Source of the DNA: Clostridia bacterium
GTDB taxonomy: Bacteria > Bacillota > Clostridia > Monoglobales > Monoglobaceae
Assembly: GCA_017436245.1 (NCBI GenBank)
Contig: JAFSDN010000043.1
Span: 1 to 44,552, forward strand
Direction of reading: 5' to 3'
DNA length: 44,552 bases
Under the pieces are notes generated by a model. That model made no database searches, had not been told where the DNA came from, and saw only the letters and a program-made list of their open reading frames with translations. Below, piece after piece: positions 7,893 through 17,258 of this stretch (its first letter is position 1; every line of letters begins with the position of its first letter). Position numbers and translations under genes: made by a program.

Positions 7893-8915
7893 ATGGCAAA
7901 AGTTGTTACATTTGGTGAAATCATGCTCAGACTTGCACCAAACGGATATTATAGATTTTTTCAGAACGATCAGATGCAGGCAACCTTTGGCGGCGGCGAA
8001 GCAAATGTGGCTGTTTCACTTGCAAACTATGGTTTGGAATCAAGCTACGTTACAAAGCTCCCCAAGCACGCAATCGGTCAGGCGGCTGTGGACAGTCTCA
8101 GATATTTTGGTGTTGATACATCAAAGATTGTTCGTGGCGGCGAAAGAGTGGGAATTTACTACCTCGAAAAAGGTGCTTCACAGCGTGGCAGTGTTTGTAT
8201 CTATGACAGAAAGTATTCTGCAATCCAGCAGGCAGAACGTGCAGACTTTGACTGGGATGCAATTTTTGAAGGTGCTGACTGGTTCCACTTCACAGGCATT
8301 ACACCTGCTTTGGGCCCCAATGTTGTTGACATCTGCATTGATGCCTGCAAGGCTGCAAAGGCAAAGGGTGTGAAGATTTCCTGTGACCTCAATTACCGTG
8401 GCAAGCTTTGGACAAGAGACGAGGCAAGGGCTGCAATGACAGAGCTTTGCAAATATGTTGATGTCTGCATTTCAAACGAAGAAGATGCAAAGGATGTATT
8501 CGGTATTGAGGCGGAAGGCACAGATATTTATGGAGGAAAGCTGAATCACGAAGGCTATAAGAGTGTTGCAAAGCAGCTTGCCGACAAGTTTGGCTTTGAA
8601 AAGGTTGCAATCACACTCCGTACATCAATTTCTGCAAGCGACAACGACTGGGCAGGTATGCTCTATGACGGTGAGGATTATTACTTCTCAAAGTCATATC
8701 ATCTGCATATTGTTGACCGTGTTGGCGGCGGCGATTCTTTTGGCGGCGGTCTTATCTATTCAATCCTCACGGGCAAGTCATCACGTGATGCAATTGAGTT
8801 TGCGGTTGCGGCATCGGCTCTTAAACACTCTGTTGAGGGTGACTATAACCGTGTGTCGGTGAGCGAGGTTGAAAAGCTGGCAGGCGGCGATGGCTCGGGC
8901 AGAGTTCAGAGATAG
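7893..8915 (+). CDS. kdgK: 2-keto-3-deoxygluconate kinase
   Basis: Phosphorylates KDG to KDPG with ATP, feeding the aldolase encoded just upstream. The 340-residue PfkB/ribokinase-fold protein has the N-terminal FGEIMLRL, the substrate-binding GGGEANVAVSLA, the PfkB signature and the C-terminal catalytic motif VGGGDSFGGG with the base Asp. ATG at 7893 (MAKVVTFGE) matches family N-termini and has AAAGG about 12 nt upstream; ATG 7881 is possible but overlaps that site. A repeat element separates it from eda. Its terminator overlaps the next promoter. Confidence 0.92.
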   Translation: MAKVVTFGEIMLRLAPNGYYRFFQNDQMQATFGGGEANVAVSLANYGLESSYVTKLPKHAIGQAAVDSLRYFGVDTSKIVRGGERVGIYYLEKGASQRGSVCIYDRKYSAIQQAERADFDWDAIFEGADWFHFTGITPALGPNVVDICIDACKAAKAKGVKISCDLNYRGKLWTRDEARAAMTELCKYVDVCISNEEDAKDVFGIEAEGTDIYGGKLNHEGYKSVAKQLADKFGFEKVAITLRTSISASDNDWAGMLYDGEDYYFSKSYHLHIVDRVGGGDSFGGGLIYSILTGKSSRDAIEFAVAASALKHSVEGDYNRVSVSEVEKLAGGDGSGRVQR

Positions 8916-8925
8916 TTTTTATCAG

Positions 8926-8963
8926 GAGCATATGGCAAATTTGCTGTATGCTCTTGTTTTTTT
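8926..8963 (+). terminator. Terminator after kdgK
   Basis: GAGCATA (8926-8932) pairs with TATGCTC (8947-8953), with an extra inner GCA/TGC pairing, followed by TTGTTTTTTT. Confidence 0.85.
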
Positions 8964-8982
8964 GCGTGTTGTGGTGTATAAT
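8954..8982 (+). promoter_or_regulatory. Promoter of the esterase gene
   Basis: TTGTTT (8954-8959), 17-bp spacer, TATAAT (8977-8982). The -35 box lies in the T run of the kdgK terminator. Confidence 0.6.
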
Positions 8983-9017
8983 ATCAGTTGAATAAGCACA
9001 TGGAGGAAACAAACAAT

Positions 9018-9644
9018 ATGAACAGAATTGAACACAGAGAAGAAAAATGGGTATTTCCTTTTGTTGAATACTCAAGTGGCGAAAAAAACGAAAAAAAGCC
9101 CTTGATTGTGCAGCTGCATGGTGCAGGTGAGAGGGGCGAGGGCAAAGAAGACCTTGCCAAAGTGGATGTGCACGGTTTTTCAAAGCTACTTATGAATGAG
9201 GATTATGATTGCACGGTTGTTATGCCCCAATGTCCTTTGAATACTTTTTGGGCGGCAAGGGTTGAATCAATTGTCAGATTCGTTGAGCAGTTGATTGAAG
9301 AATTTGATGCTGACCCAAAGCGTGTTTATCTCACAGGACTTAGCATGGGCGGCTTTGGAACATGGTACACAGCCATGGCAAGACCTGATTTGTTTGCGGC
9401 AATTGCTCCCGTTTGCGGCGGCGGAATGGCGTGGAATGCAGGTGTGCTTGATATGCCTGTGTGGGCTTTTCACGGTGCGGAGGATACTGTTGTCAGTCCT
9501 TTTTATTCTGACAGGATGGTTGAAAAGCTGAAGGAGCTTGGTGCAGATGTTACATACACAAGAGTTGACGGTGTTGCGCATAATGTGTGGGAAAATGCCT
9601 ACAACAAGGAATTGCTTGAATGGCTGTTGAGTAAGGAAAAATAA
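9018..9644 (+). CDS. Alpha/beta-hydrolase, esterase/phospholipase-like
   Basis: A 208-residue cytoplasmic hydrolase. The oxyanion region is LIVQLHGAGERG, the nucleophile elbow GLSMGGFG carries the catalytic Ser, the acid is in FHGAEDTVV and the base in VAHNVW, so the triad is complete. The short form and HGAGERG resemble the PHB-depolymerase/DLH-type esterases often found in plant polysaccharide gene clusters. The location behind the uronate operon suggests removal of an acyl or methyl group from a uronate substrate, but this is inference. ATG at 9018 follows TGGAGGAAAC by 11 nt. Confidence 0.8.
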   Translation: MNRIEHREEKWVFPFVEYSSGEKNEKKPLIVQLHGAGERGEGKEDLAKVDVHGFSKLLMNEDYDCTVVMPQCPLNTFWAARVESIVRFVEQLIEEFDADPKRVYLTGLSMGGFGTWYTAMARPDLFAAIAPVCGGGMAWNAGVLDMPVWAFHGAEDTVVSPFYSDRMVEKLKELGADVTYTRVDGVAHNVWENAYNKELLEWLLSKEK

Positions 9645-9712
9645 AAAAAACTGTTAATGCTTTGGTATGCTTGTATAGATTGAATAAATTTGCAAAAAGT
9701 TAGGTTTTTACC

Positions 9713-9741
9713 TTGCATTTTGCGGTAAATTGTTATATAAT
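9713..9741 (+). promoter_or_regulatory. guaB promoter
   Basis: TTGCAT (9713-9718), 17-bp spacer, TATAAT (9736-9741). The leader is only about 30 nt and shows no riboswitch-sized structure. Confidence 0.75.
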
Positions 9742-9778
9742 AATCTATTATATATAAATACAGATAGGAGAATAGAAT

Positions 9779-11287
9779 ATGGCTTATTATTTCAATGAAC
9801 CTTCACATACTTTCAGTGAGTATCTGCTTGTTCCGGGTTATTCATCAGCGGAGTGTATGACAAGCAACGTAAGTCTCAAAACCCCTCTTGTTAAGTTCAG
9901 GAAGGGTGAGGAGTCTGCAATCACAATGAACATTCCCATGGTTTCTGCAATTATGCAGTCGGTTTCGGGCGAGAAGCTGGCTGTTGCTCTGGCAAAGGAA
10001 GGCGGAGTGTCCTTTATTTACGGTTCACAGACGATTGAGGACGAAGCGGCTATGGTAAGACGTGTTAAGAATCATAAAGCAGGCTTTGTTGCAAGCGATT
10101 CAAACATCAGACCCGATCAGACCCTGGCAGAATTGCTTGAGCTCAGAAAGGCAACCGGTCACAATACTGTTGCGGTTACTGAAGACGGCACAGCTGAGGG
10201 CGTTCTTCTTGGTATAGTGACACCCCGTGATTACCGTGTCAGCCGTATGGACCATGCAACTTGCGTAAAAGAGTTTATGACTCCTTTTGACAAGCTGATT
10301 TATGCGCCTGAGGGCACAAGCCTCAAGGAAGCAAATGACATCATCTGGGATAACAAGCTCAATTCTTTGCCTATTATAGATAAAAACAGAAGACTTGTTG
10401 CATTTGTGTTCAGAAAAGACTATGATGCACACAAGGAAAATCCCACTGAGCTTCTTGATTCATCAAAGCGTTATGTTGTGGGCGCAGGTATCAACACCCG
10501 TGACTATGAACAGAGAGTTCCTGCTCTTATTGAAGCGGGTGCAGATGTTCTTTGTATTGACTCTTCCGAAGGTTTTTCGGAATGGCAGGCAAGAACACTC
10601 AAGTTCATCCGCGACAAGTACGGTGATACTGTTAAGGTGGGCGCCGGAAACGTGGTTGACCGTGAGGGCTTTATGTTCCTTGCTGAAGCAGGTGCTGACT
10701 TCATAAAAATCGGTATCGGCGGCGGTTCAATCTGTATTACCCGTGAACAGAAGGGTATTGGTCGTGGTCAGGCAACTGCTGTTCAGGAGGTTGCGGCTGC
10801 CCGTGATGAATATTTTGAAAAAACAGGTGTTTATATTCCAATTTGTTCGGACGGCGGTATTGTTCATGACTATCACATTACTCTTGCACTTGCAATGGGT
10901 TCTGACTTTGTTATGCTTGGCAGATATTTTGCACGTTTTGACGAAAGTCCTTCCAACAAGGTTTCGGTTAACGGTAACTACATGAAGGAATACTGGGGCG
11001 AAGGCTCGGCACGTGCAAGAAACTGGCAGAGATACGATATGGGCGGTGCTCAGAAGCTTTCCTTTGAAGAAGGTGTTGACTCATATGTTCCATATGCAGG
11101 CTCGCTGAAGGACAATGTTGCGTTGACTCTCAACAAGGTTAAGTCAACAATGTGTAACTGCGGTGTTCTTTCAATCCCCGAGCTTCAGAAGAATGCAAAA
11201 ATGACCCTTGTTTCGGCAACCAGTATCATTGAGGGCGGTGCTCATGACGTTGTTCTCAAGGACAAGAATGTTGCACCTGTGAAGTAA
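9779..11287 (+). CDS. guaB: IMP dehydrogenase
   Basis: Oxidises IMP to XMP with NAD, the committed step to guanine nucleotides. The 502-residue protein has the catalytic barrel split by a CBS-domain pair (about residues 105-220; [23 protein letters not shown]). The active-site loop is [20 protein letters not shown] with catalytic Cys319; the common form is GPGSICTTR, so this is a divergent subfamily. The downstream CSDGGI and [13 protein letters not shown] bind phosphate, and the flap follows. AGGAG precedes ATG 9779. Its stop overlaps the next start by one base (TAATG), indicating translational coupling. Confidence 0.93.
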   Translation: MAYYFNEPSHTFSEYLLVPGYSSAECMTSNVSLKTPLVKFRKGEESAITMNIPMVSAIMQSVSGEKLAVALAKEGGVSFIYGSQTIEDEAAMVRRVKNHKAGFVASDSNIRPDQTLAELLELRKATGHNTVAVTEDGTAEGVLLGIVTPRDYRVSRMDHATCVKEFMTPFDKLIYAPEGTSLKEANDIIWDNKLNSLPIIDKNRRLVAFVFRKDYDAHKENPTELLDSSKRYVVGAGINTRDYEQRVPALIEAGADVLCIDSSEGFSEWQARTLKFIRDKYGDTVKVGAGNVVDREGFMFLAEAGADFIKIGIGGGSICITREQKGIGRGQATAVQEVAAARDEYFEKTGVYIPICSDGGIVHDYHITLALAMGSDFVMLGRYFARFDESPSNKVSVNGNYMKEYWGEGSARARNWQRYDMGGAQKLSFEEGVDSYVPYAGSLKDNVALTLNKVKSTMCNCGVLSIPELQKNAKMTLVSATSIIEGGAHDVVLKDKNVAPVK

Positions 11288-11715
11288 TGGCAAGAAATAC
11301 AAAGCGTGTAACATACAAAAATATTGTGGGAGCCAGGTTGCTTTCTGCCAACGGTAGTTTAGTTTACTGTGACAATTGTGAAAAGGTTGTTGGAAGCATA
11401 AATGCGTTGGGATACAATCTGATGATGCTGGTGTTTTGCTGTACCTGCGGAAATTACGGAAGCATTGAAATTTCAAGGACAAAGGCAAGATATCGCTCGG
11501 ATGTGAGGGCAAACCGTATGCCTGTTGTAAAGAACAGGGCTTGTTGCTGTGCCGAATGTGGCGAGTCGTTGCTTGCTGTTATGGAAGACAGAGTTGAAAC
11601 GTATTCGTTTTTTGTTGAATGTAAATGTGGTGCACAGTATGATGTAAAGCCATCCTTTAACAAACGTCTTGGGGAAACCTTGCAGATGTTTAAGGATTCG
11701 AAAGATAAAAGATAA
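11287..11715 (+). CDS. Unknown Cys-rich double zinc-ribbon protein coupled to guaB
   Basis: Function not recognised. The 142-residue basic protein has 11 cysteines arranged as two possible zinc ribbons: C28-x2-C31 with C51/C52-x-C54, and C88-x2-C91 with C112-x-C114. There is no signal peptide or membrane segment. It overlaps guaB by one base and is followed directly by a strong terminator, so it is translated with IMP dehydrogenase. A nucleic-acid-binding or metal-sensing role is conceivable but not shown. Confidence 0.75.
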   Translation: MARNTKRVTYKNIVGARLLSANGSLVYCDNCEKVVGSINALGYNLMMLVFCCTCGNYGSIEISRTKARYRSDVRANRMPVVKNRACCCAECGESLLAVMEDRVETYSFFVECKCGAQYDVKPSFNKRLGETLQMFKDSKDKR

Positions 11716-11719
11716 AAAG

Positions 11720-11752
11720 AGCCCGGATTTCCAAGTGAAATCCGGGCTTTTT
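11720..11752. terminator. Strong terminator after the guaB operon
   Basis: A perfect 12-bp stem AGCCCGGATTTC (11720-11731) / GAAATCCGGGCT (11737-11748) with a 5-nt loop and a T run. A-rich sequence on the other side makes it usable on both strands. Confidence 0.92.
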
Positions 11753-11765
11753 AACATTATTTTTT

Positions 11766-11908
11766 GGTTCTTTATCAAATGTTGGGGTTTAGTACAAAAA
11801 AGATGTTTCGACTACGCTCAACATGACCTTGTATCGGCAAGCCTTAGTCATTCTGAGCGCAGCGAAGAATCTTTACAAAGCGTTTATCCCAACATTTGTT
11901 ATAGAACC
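11766..11908. repeat. 143-bp MITE-like element with 21-bp terminal inverted repeats
   Basis: The ends 11766-11786 (GGTTCTTTATCAAATGTTGG...) and 11888-11908 are inverted repeats matching at 19 of 21 positions. Inside are a degenerate (GATGTTTCGACTACGCTCAACATGAC) and a good copy (11847-11873, GTCATTCTGAGCGCAGCGAA...) of the dispersed palindromic repeat, facing each other. The right end touches the stop codon of the nitroreductase. A related left half lies at 34206-34315. It has no coding capacity. Confidence 0.75.
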
Positions 11909-12480
11909 TATTTTTTGAAGAGAAGAACTTCGTTCATGGAACGCTTTGGAACATTGAGCTTGTTATTTTCGTCCAGAAAATATTTTACGTTGTTGTCCTG
12001 CATTGGACAAGCCTGGCTTTCCTGCGCAGGATAGCCAAGGGCAAGAACATAAAGAAGATTATATTTTTCTTCGTCAAGTTCAAGGGCTTCCATGATATTT
12101 TTCTTATTTAAAGCACCAATCCAACAGCTTCCGATACCCTTTTCAAGAGCACCAAGCATCATGGAGGTTACTGCGGCACCTGCCTCAACCTCAAAGGAGT
12201 TTTTGATTTCGGTGTCACCCAAAACTGCAATGAAGGCAGTTGGCCTTTCGGCTTCCTTTGGAGTGCCGTCGGGGAGATAGCCTGCCCATTTTGTATTGTC
12301 AAAGACTTTGTTGCAAAGCTCATTTTCGGTAATTATTGCAAATTTAAGAGGTTGAAGATTTGCAGGATATGCCGCAAGTCGGGCATATTCAATCAAGTCG
12401 GTCAAGTCTTGCTCCAAAATGGGAGTTTGCGTGAACTTTCTTATGGTTCGTCTTTCAAGTAATGCAGTTTTAACATCCAT
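11908..12480 (-). CDS. Nitroreductase family FMN protein
   Basis: A 190-residue flavoprotein that reduces nitro or quinone-like substrates with NAD(P)H; the natural substrate is unknown. The N-terminal RRTIRKFTQTPI and APYPANLQPLKF-like stretch (here AAYPANLQPLKFAI) bind FMN, and GIGSCWIGALN plus ALGYPAQ are typical of the family. AAAGGA sits 9 nt before ATG 12480. It is the last gene of the acnA-icd-rex-ogg run, 18 bases after the glycosylase. The TAG stop coincides with the edge of the 143-bp repeat, and the C-terminal lysines are next to it. Confidence 0.85.
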   Translation of the reverse strand: MDVKTALLERRTIRKFTQTPILEQDLTDLIEYARLAAYPANLQPLKFAIITENELCNKVFDNTKWAGYLPDGTPKEAERPTAFIAVLGDTEIKNSFEVEAGAAVTSMMLGALEKGIGSCWIGALNKKNIMEALELDEEKYNLLYVLALGYPAQESQACPMQDNNVKYFLDENNKLNVPKRSMNEVLLFKK

Positions 12481-12498
12481 TGTTTTGTATCCTTTCGG

Positions 12499-13329
12499 TT
12501 ATTTATTCTTTTCAACAGCGTAATAATAGTAAAGATACTGCTGTGCGATTCCACCGAAGTTTCCAAAGGTTTTTTCAACAAAACCGTCAATGTCCTTTTC
12601 ATCAACACCGTACTGTTCAAGGAGAATTCTTTTTATCCATACATCCTGTGGAAATGTTTTGTAGCGTCCAAGGGCAAAAAGCAATACACAATCTGCAACC
12701 TTGCTGCCCACGCCTTTAATTTTCATCAGTGTTTTCTTTGCGTCCTCACTGCCTTGCTTTTGAAGCTCTTCCAGATTGATTTCACCTGATGCAACCTTTT
12801 GTGCAGCATCAATTATGTATTTGTCACGGAAGCCTGCCCGAATGTCGGACAAGTCCTCGGGAGTAAGTGCTGCGAGAGTTTCGGGCGTTGGAAATCCGTA
12901 AAAAACTTTACCGTCAAAGTCTATTTTTTCACCGTATTTTTCGCAAAGTGCGGAAATAATCTTTTTGATTCGGGGGATGTTGTTGTTTGCCGATATTATG
13001 AATGAAACAATGGTTTCCCATAAATCCTGACGCAGAATTCTGATTCCCCGGCCCTTTTCAATGCAGGGGCGGAGCTTTTCGTTCTGCCACAGCTTTTCTT
13101 CAATAAAGTTGTAGTCGTTTGAAAAATTCAGATAATGACTCCAATAAACCAAGTCGGGGTTTGAGCTTTCAACATAGATGGTTTTGGGGTCATAATAATA
13201 CATTTTTACAGCGTGATTTGCCACAACTCCGTAAAATGTGCCGTCCGAATCCTTTTCCCAGCGAAAGCATTGTCCGCACAGAAAGGTTTCGTCAAGACTG
13301 AAATGGTCAATATTGTATAATCTAATCAT
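12499..13329 (-). CDS. ogg: OGG1-type 8-oxoguanine DNA glycosylase
   Basis: Removes 8-oxoguanine from DNA and nicks the AP site. The 276-residue protein has the OGG N-terminal domain (ETFLCGQCFRW near residues 14-24) and then the helix-hairpin-helix GPD domain. The catalytic Lys is in IKGVGSKVADC and the catalytic Asp in TFPQDVWIKR; both are present. This is the eukaryote-like OGG found in Clostridia rather than MutM. Start ATG 13329; AGAAGGGA lies about 12 nt upstream. It is placed 26 bases after rex on the same strand. Confidence 0.9.
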   Translation of the reverse strand: MIRLYNIDHFSLDETFLCGQCFRWEKDSDGTFYGVVANHAVKMYYYDPKTIYVESSNPDLVYWSHYLNFSNDYNFIEEKLWQNEKLRPCIEKGRGIRILRQDLWETIVSFIISANNNIPRIKKIISALCEKYGEKIDFDGKVFYGFPTPETLAALTPEDLSDIRAGFRDKYIIDAAQKVASGEINLEELQKQGSEDAKKTLMKIKGVGSKVADCVLLFALGRYKTFPQDVWIKRILLEQYGVDEKDIDGFVEKTFGNFGGIAQQYLYYYYAVEKNK

Positions 13330-13355
13330 AGATGAAGTCAGTCCCTTCTGAACGC

Positions 13356-13991
13356 TTATTTTTTGGCATCTGCCTCGGAGATTTTATAGCAAAGCCTCAT
13401 GAGACTGTCACCAAGGTGAATGTTTTCAACAACAACATCATCGTTTGTTGAAAGCTCGGCATAGGAAAAATTGAGAAATGCCTTGATTCCGTAGCTTATC
13501 AGCTCCTGTGCCACCTGATTTACAACGGCTCTGGGAACCGAAAGAATTGCCATAGTTGGCTTTTCTCTTTCAACAAATTCCTTCATATTCTTTGGGTCCA
13601 TAACCGTGAGATTGCGGATTTCCATGCCGATTTTTTGTGGGTCATTGTCAAAAATGCCAATGAGTTCAAAGCCGCGCTTTTCAAAGTTGGTGTTTCGGGT
13701 CAGAGCGTGACCTATGTTACCTGCGCCCACCAAAATGGCTTTATATTTTGAGTTCAGACCAAGTATGGCTGAAATTTCGCCGTAAAGGTACTCCACGTTG
13801 TAGCCGTAGCCCTGCTGACCGAAGCCGCCAAAGCAGTTGAGATCCTGACGGATTTGCGAGGCGGTTACGCCCATGCGTTCGCTGAGCTCTTTTGAAGAGA
13901 TTCTTTCCACTCCGGAATTCAGCAGTTCGCCCAAATATCTGTAATATCTGGGCAATCTGTTGATGACGGATGCGGATACGTTTTTTTCCAT
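13356..13991 (-). CDS. rex: Redox-sensing transcriptional repressor Rex
   Basis: Binds NADH/NAD through a Rossmann fold and represses fermentation and electron-transfer genes when NADH is low. The 211-residue protein has a winged helix with SKELSERMGVTASQIRQDLNCFGGFG, the nucleotide motif LVGAGNIGHAL, and the C-terminal swapped helix. ATG 13991 (MEKNVSASVI) has GGAGG 8 nt upstream, better than ATG 14006. It lies 31 bases downstream of icd. A Rex-like operator is seen upstream of nifJ at 31121-31138, but none at the acnA promoter. Confidence 0.95.
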   Translation of the reverse strand: MEKNVSASVINRLPRYYRYLGELLNSGVERISSKELSERMGVTASQIRQDLNCFGGFGQQGYGYNVEYLYGEISAILGLNSKYKAILVGAGNIGHALTRNTNFEKRGFELIGIFDNDPQKIGMEIRNLTVMDPKNMKEFVEREKPTMAILSVPRAVVNQVAQELISYGIKAFLNFSYAELSTNDDVVVENIHLGDSLMRLCYKISEADAKK

Positions 13992-14022
13992 TGGATTATC
14001 CTCCATATATCGGTTTTGAAGA

Positions 14023-15234
14023 TTAAAGCATTGCCTTGAGGTTTTCGTTTACAGCAAGCAGAAAATCTTCGGTATTGACTTTTTTCTTATTTTCAAGACT
14101 TGAAAGGAGGTAGAGGTCACCGGTCATTGTACCGTCTTCAATGGTCTTGATTGTTGCTTTTTCAAGCTTGTCGGCAAATGCACAGAGGTCATCAAGTCCG
14201 TCAAGCTCGCCGCGCTTTCTGAGAGCACCTGTCCATGCAAAGAGAGTTGCAACGCTGTTGGTTGAAGTTTCTTCGCCCTTGAGGTGCTTGTAGTAATGAC
14301 GTTGAACCGTTCCATGTGCCGCCTCGTATTCGTAAGTTCCGTCGGGTGATACCAAAACGGAGGTCATCATTGCAAGACTGCCGTAAGCTGTTGCCACCAT
14401 ATCCGACATAACATCACCGTCATAGTTCTTGCACGCCCAGATGTAACCACCTTCGGAACGTACAACACGTGCAACGGCATCGTCGATGAGTGTGTAGAAG
14501 TATTCAATGCCTGCGGCGTCAAATTTTTCCTTATATTCAGCTGCGAAAATCTCGTTGAATATATCCTTGAAGCGGTGGTCATATTTCTTTGAAATGGTGT
14601 CTTTTGTTGCAAACCAGATGTCCTGCTTTGTGTCAAGTGCATAGTTGAAGCAGCAACGTGCAAAGCTGGAAATTGATTTGTCGATGTTGTGAAGACCCTG
14701 AATGATTCCGGCGCTGCCGTCAAATTCGTGGATGGTCTGACGGATTTCGTTTCCGTCCTTGTCGGTGCATACAAGCTCGCACTTTGAACCTTCGGGAACC
14801 TGCATTTCGGTGTTCTTGTAAACATCGCCGTATGCATGACGGGCAATGGTGATGGGCTTTGTCCATGTGGGAATGTACGGTGTGATACCCTTAACAATGA
14901 TTGGGGCACGGAAAACTGTTCCGTCTAAAATCGCTCTGATTGTTCCGTTGGGTGACTTCCACATTTCCTTGAGGTTATATTCTGTCATACGGTCAGCGTT
15001 GGGAGTGATTGTTGCACACTTAACGGCAACACCGTATTTTTTTGTTGCATAAGCTGAATCAAAGGTAACCTTGTCGTCTGTTTCGTTTCTGTATTCAAGA
15101 CCAAGGTCATAATATTCGGATTTAAGGTCAACATACGGAAGAATGAGGATGTCCTTAATCATTTTCCATATGATTCGGGTCATTTCGTCCCCGTCCATTT
15201 CCACCAGGGGGGTTGTCATTTTGATTTTTTCCAT
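14023..15234 (-). CDS. icd: NADP-dependent isocitrate dehydrogenase, eukaryote-type
   Basis: Decarboxylates isocitrate to 2-oxoglutarate, giving NADPH. The 403-residue protein has the N-terminal [13 protein letters not shown], the substrate-binding [20 protein letters not shown], and [11 protein letters not shown] with the metal-binding aspartates, followed by [10 protein letters not shown] for NADP. This layout is that of the eukaryote-type family of about 400 residues, common in Clostridia and Bacteroidota. ATG 15234 is used; a TTG 9 bases upstream overlaps the AAAGGA site. It lies 23 bases after acnA, so the two steps citrate to 2-oxoglutarate are co-expressed. Citrate synthase is not in the window. 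Confidence 0.95.
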   Translation of the reverse strand: MEKIKMTTPLVEMDGDEMTRIIWKMIKDILILPYVDLKSEYYDLGLEYRNETDDKVTFDSAYATKKYGVAVKCATITPNADRMTEYNLKEMWKSPNGTIRAILDGTVFRAPIIVKGITPYIPTWTKPITIARHAYGDVYKNTEMQVPEGSKCELVCTDKDGNEIRQTIHEFDGSAGIIQGLHNIDKSISSFARCCFNYALDTKQDIWFATKDTISKKYDHRFKDIFNEIFAAEYKEKFDAAGIEYFYTLIDDAVARVVRSEGGYIWACKNYDGDVMSDMVATAYGSLAMMTSVLVSPDGTYEYEAAHGTVQRHYYKHLKGEETSTNSVATLFAWTGALRKRGELDGLDDLCAFADKLEKATIKTIEDGTMTGDLYLLSSLENKKKVNTEDFLLAVNENLKAML

Positions 15235-15257
15235 TATATACAAATCCTTTCTGTGGT

Positions 15258-17192
15258 TTATTTGCTGTTTTCTCTTGTGTAGTTGAGCAGACCGCCTGCC
15301 TTCAGCATTTCTCTCTGACGGAGCGACAGGTCAAGCTTAACCTTGAAGTCAAAGCCCTTTGTCACGTTTGTGATTGTGAGCTCATCGGCGTTGATTATTG
15401 AATTGTGAAGGTCAGTCATCTTCAATTCGTCTGACTGGTCAATTCTGTCGTAGTCTGCTTCGTTTGCAAAGGTCAGAGGAATGATACCTGCATTGATTAG
15501 GTTTGCCATATGAATTCTTGCAAAGGATTTTACAATAACAGCTTTAACACCAAGGTAAAGAGGTGCAAGGGCTGCGTGTTCACGTGACGAACCCTGACCG
15601 TAGTTTGAACCGCCGATTATGATGCTCTTGCCCATTTCAAGGGCTCTGTCGTGGAATTTTTCGTCGCACACCGCAAAGCAGTATTCCGAAATCTTTGGAA
15701 TATTTGAACGGAGGGGCAGAATCTTTGCACCTGCAGGCATGATATGGTCGGTTGTGATGTTGTCGCCAACCTTGAGACTGCATTTTGCAGAAATTTCGTC
15801 TGCCATTGCATCCGATACGGGGAAGGGCTTGATGTTGGGACCGCGGAGAACCTCAACGCTGTCCATATCCTCTGCCGAGACGGGAGGAACAACCATATTG
15901 TCGTTGATGGTGAACACTTCGGGAAGCTCAAAGTCGGGCATATCACCGAGTGTTCTGGGGTCTGTAAGTACACCTGTGAGTGCTGATGCTGCTGCAAGCT
16001 CGGGAGAAACAAGATAAATCTGTCCGTCCTTGGTGCCGCTTCTGCCTTCAAAGTTGCGGTTGAAGGTTCTCAGTGAAATACCGCCCGAATTGGGTGACTG
16101 ACCCATACCGATACATGGTCCGCAGGCACTCTCCAGAATTCTTGCACCTGCATCAATCATGTCAGAAAGTGCGCCGCAAGCCGCAAGCATATTGAGAACC
16201 TGCTTTGAACCGGGGGCAATTGAAAGGGAAACATCGGGATGGACGGTTTTTCCTTTGAGGATATATGCAACCTTCAGCATATCAAGAAGTGAAGAGTTTG
16301 TACATGAACCGATACAAACCTGGTCAATCTTCATTTCACCGATTTCTGCAACGGATTTCACGTTGTCGGGTGAATGGGGACAAGCGGCAAGGGGAACAAG
16401 CTCGCTGAGGTTGATTTCAACAACCTCGTCATAAACTGCATCCGCATCTGCCGAGAGGGGAGTATAATCTTCTTCTCTTGCCTGAGCCTTGAGAAATTCT
16501 CTTGTGGTTTCGTCCGAGGGGAAGATTGAGGTTGTTGCACCAAGTTCTGCGCCCATGTTTGTGATTGTTGCACGTTCAGGAACAGAAAGGGTTTTTACGC
16601 CTTCGCCTGTGTACTCGATTATTTTGCCAACGCCGCCCTTGACAGAAAGTCTTTTGAGGACTTCAAGGATAACGTCTTTTGCCGCAACCCAGGGAGAAAG
16701 CTTGCCTGTGAGCTCAACCTTGACAATTTTGGGGCAGGTGATATAATATGTACCGCCGCCCATGGCAACAGCAACGTCCATGCCGCCTGCGCCAATTGCA
16801 ATCATACCAATACCGCCGCCTGTGGGGGTATGGCTGTCTGAACCGATGAGAGTTTTGCCGGGGATGCCGAATCTTTCAAGATGAACCTGATGGCAGATTC
16901 CGTTTCCGGGGCGTGAAAAATAAATTCCGTGTTTTTTGCAGACACTGCCGATGAAGCGGTGGTCATCTGCGTTTTCAAAACCGCTCTGAAGAGTATTGTG
17001 GTCAATATACGCAACAGATTTTTCGGTTTTTACTCTGGGGACACCCATGGCTTCAAATTCAAGATATGCCATTGTACCCGTTGCGTCCTGCGTCAGAGTC
17101 TGGTCGATTTTAATTCCGATTTCCTGTCCGGCAATCATTTCGCCGCAAACAAGATGGTTTTTCAGTATCTTTTGTGCTAATGTAAGTCCCAT
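15258..17192 (-). CDS. acnA: Aconitate hydratase (mitochondrial-type)
   Basis: Isomerises citrate to isocitrate with a [4Fe-4S] cluster. The 644-residue protein has the HQVHLERFG and [23 protein letters not shown] stretches, cluster cysteines in CIGSCTNSS and in [14 protein letters not shown], and the C-terminal swivel domain with [15 protein letters not shown]. Length matches the shorter mitochondrial/LeuC-like family rather than the ~890-residue AcnA. TAGGAGG precedes ATG 17192. First gene of the minus-strand operon acn-icd-rex-ogg-nitroreductase. Confidence 0.94.
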   Translation of the reverse strand: MGLTLAQKILKNHLVCGEMIAGQEIGIKIDQTLTQDATGTMAYLEFEAMGVPRVKTEKSVAYIDHNTLQSGFENADDHRFIGSVCKKHGIYFSRPGNGICHQVHLERFGIPGKTLIGSDSHTPTGGGIGMIAIGAGGMDVAVAMGGGTYYITCPKIVKVELTGKLSPWVAAKDVILEVLKRLSVKGGVGKIIEYTGEGVKTLSVPERATITNMGAELGATTSIFPSDETTREFLKAQAREEDYTPLSADADAVYDEVVEINLSELVPLAACPHSPDNVKSVAEIGEMKIDQVCIGSCTNSSLLDMLKVAYILKGKTVHPDVSLSIAPGSKQVLNMLAACGALSDMIDAGARILESACGPCIGMGQSPNSGGISLRTFNRNFEGRSGTKDGQIYLVSPELAAASALTGVLTDPRTLGDMPDFELPEVFTINDNMVVPPVSAEDMDSVEVLRGPNIKPFPVSDAMADEISAKCSLKVGDNITTDHIMPAGAKILPLRSNIPKISEYCFAVCDEKFHDRALEMGKSIIIGGSNYGQGSSREHAALAPLYLGVKAVIVKSFARIHMANLINAGIIPLTFANEADYDRIDQSDELKMTDLHNSIINADELTITNVTKGFDFKVKLDLSLRQREMLKAGGLLNYTRENSK

Positions 17193-17228
17193 TTTCGGAG
17201 CCTCCTAAATTTACTCAATATCCTTTAT

Positions 17229-17257
17229 ATTTTATACAAAAAAGCGACTTTTGTCAA
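17229..17257 (-). promoter_or_regulatory. acnA operon promoter
   Basis: On the minus strand TTGACA (complement of 17252-17257), 17-bp spacer, TAAAAT (complement of 17229-17234). The 208-bp hairpin repeat begins two bases upstream of the -35 box. Confidence 0.75.
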
Positions 17258-17258
17258 G

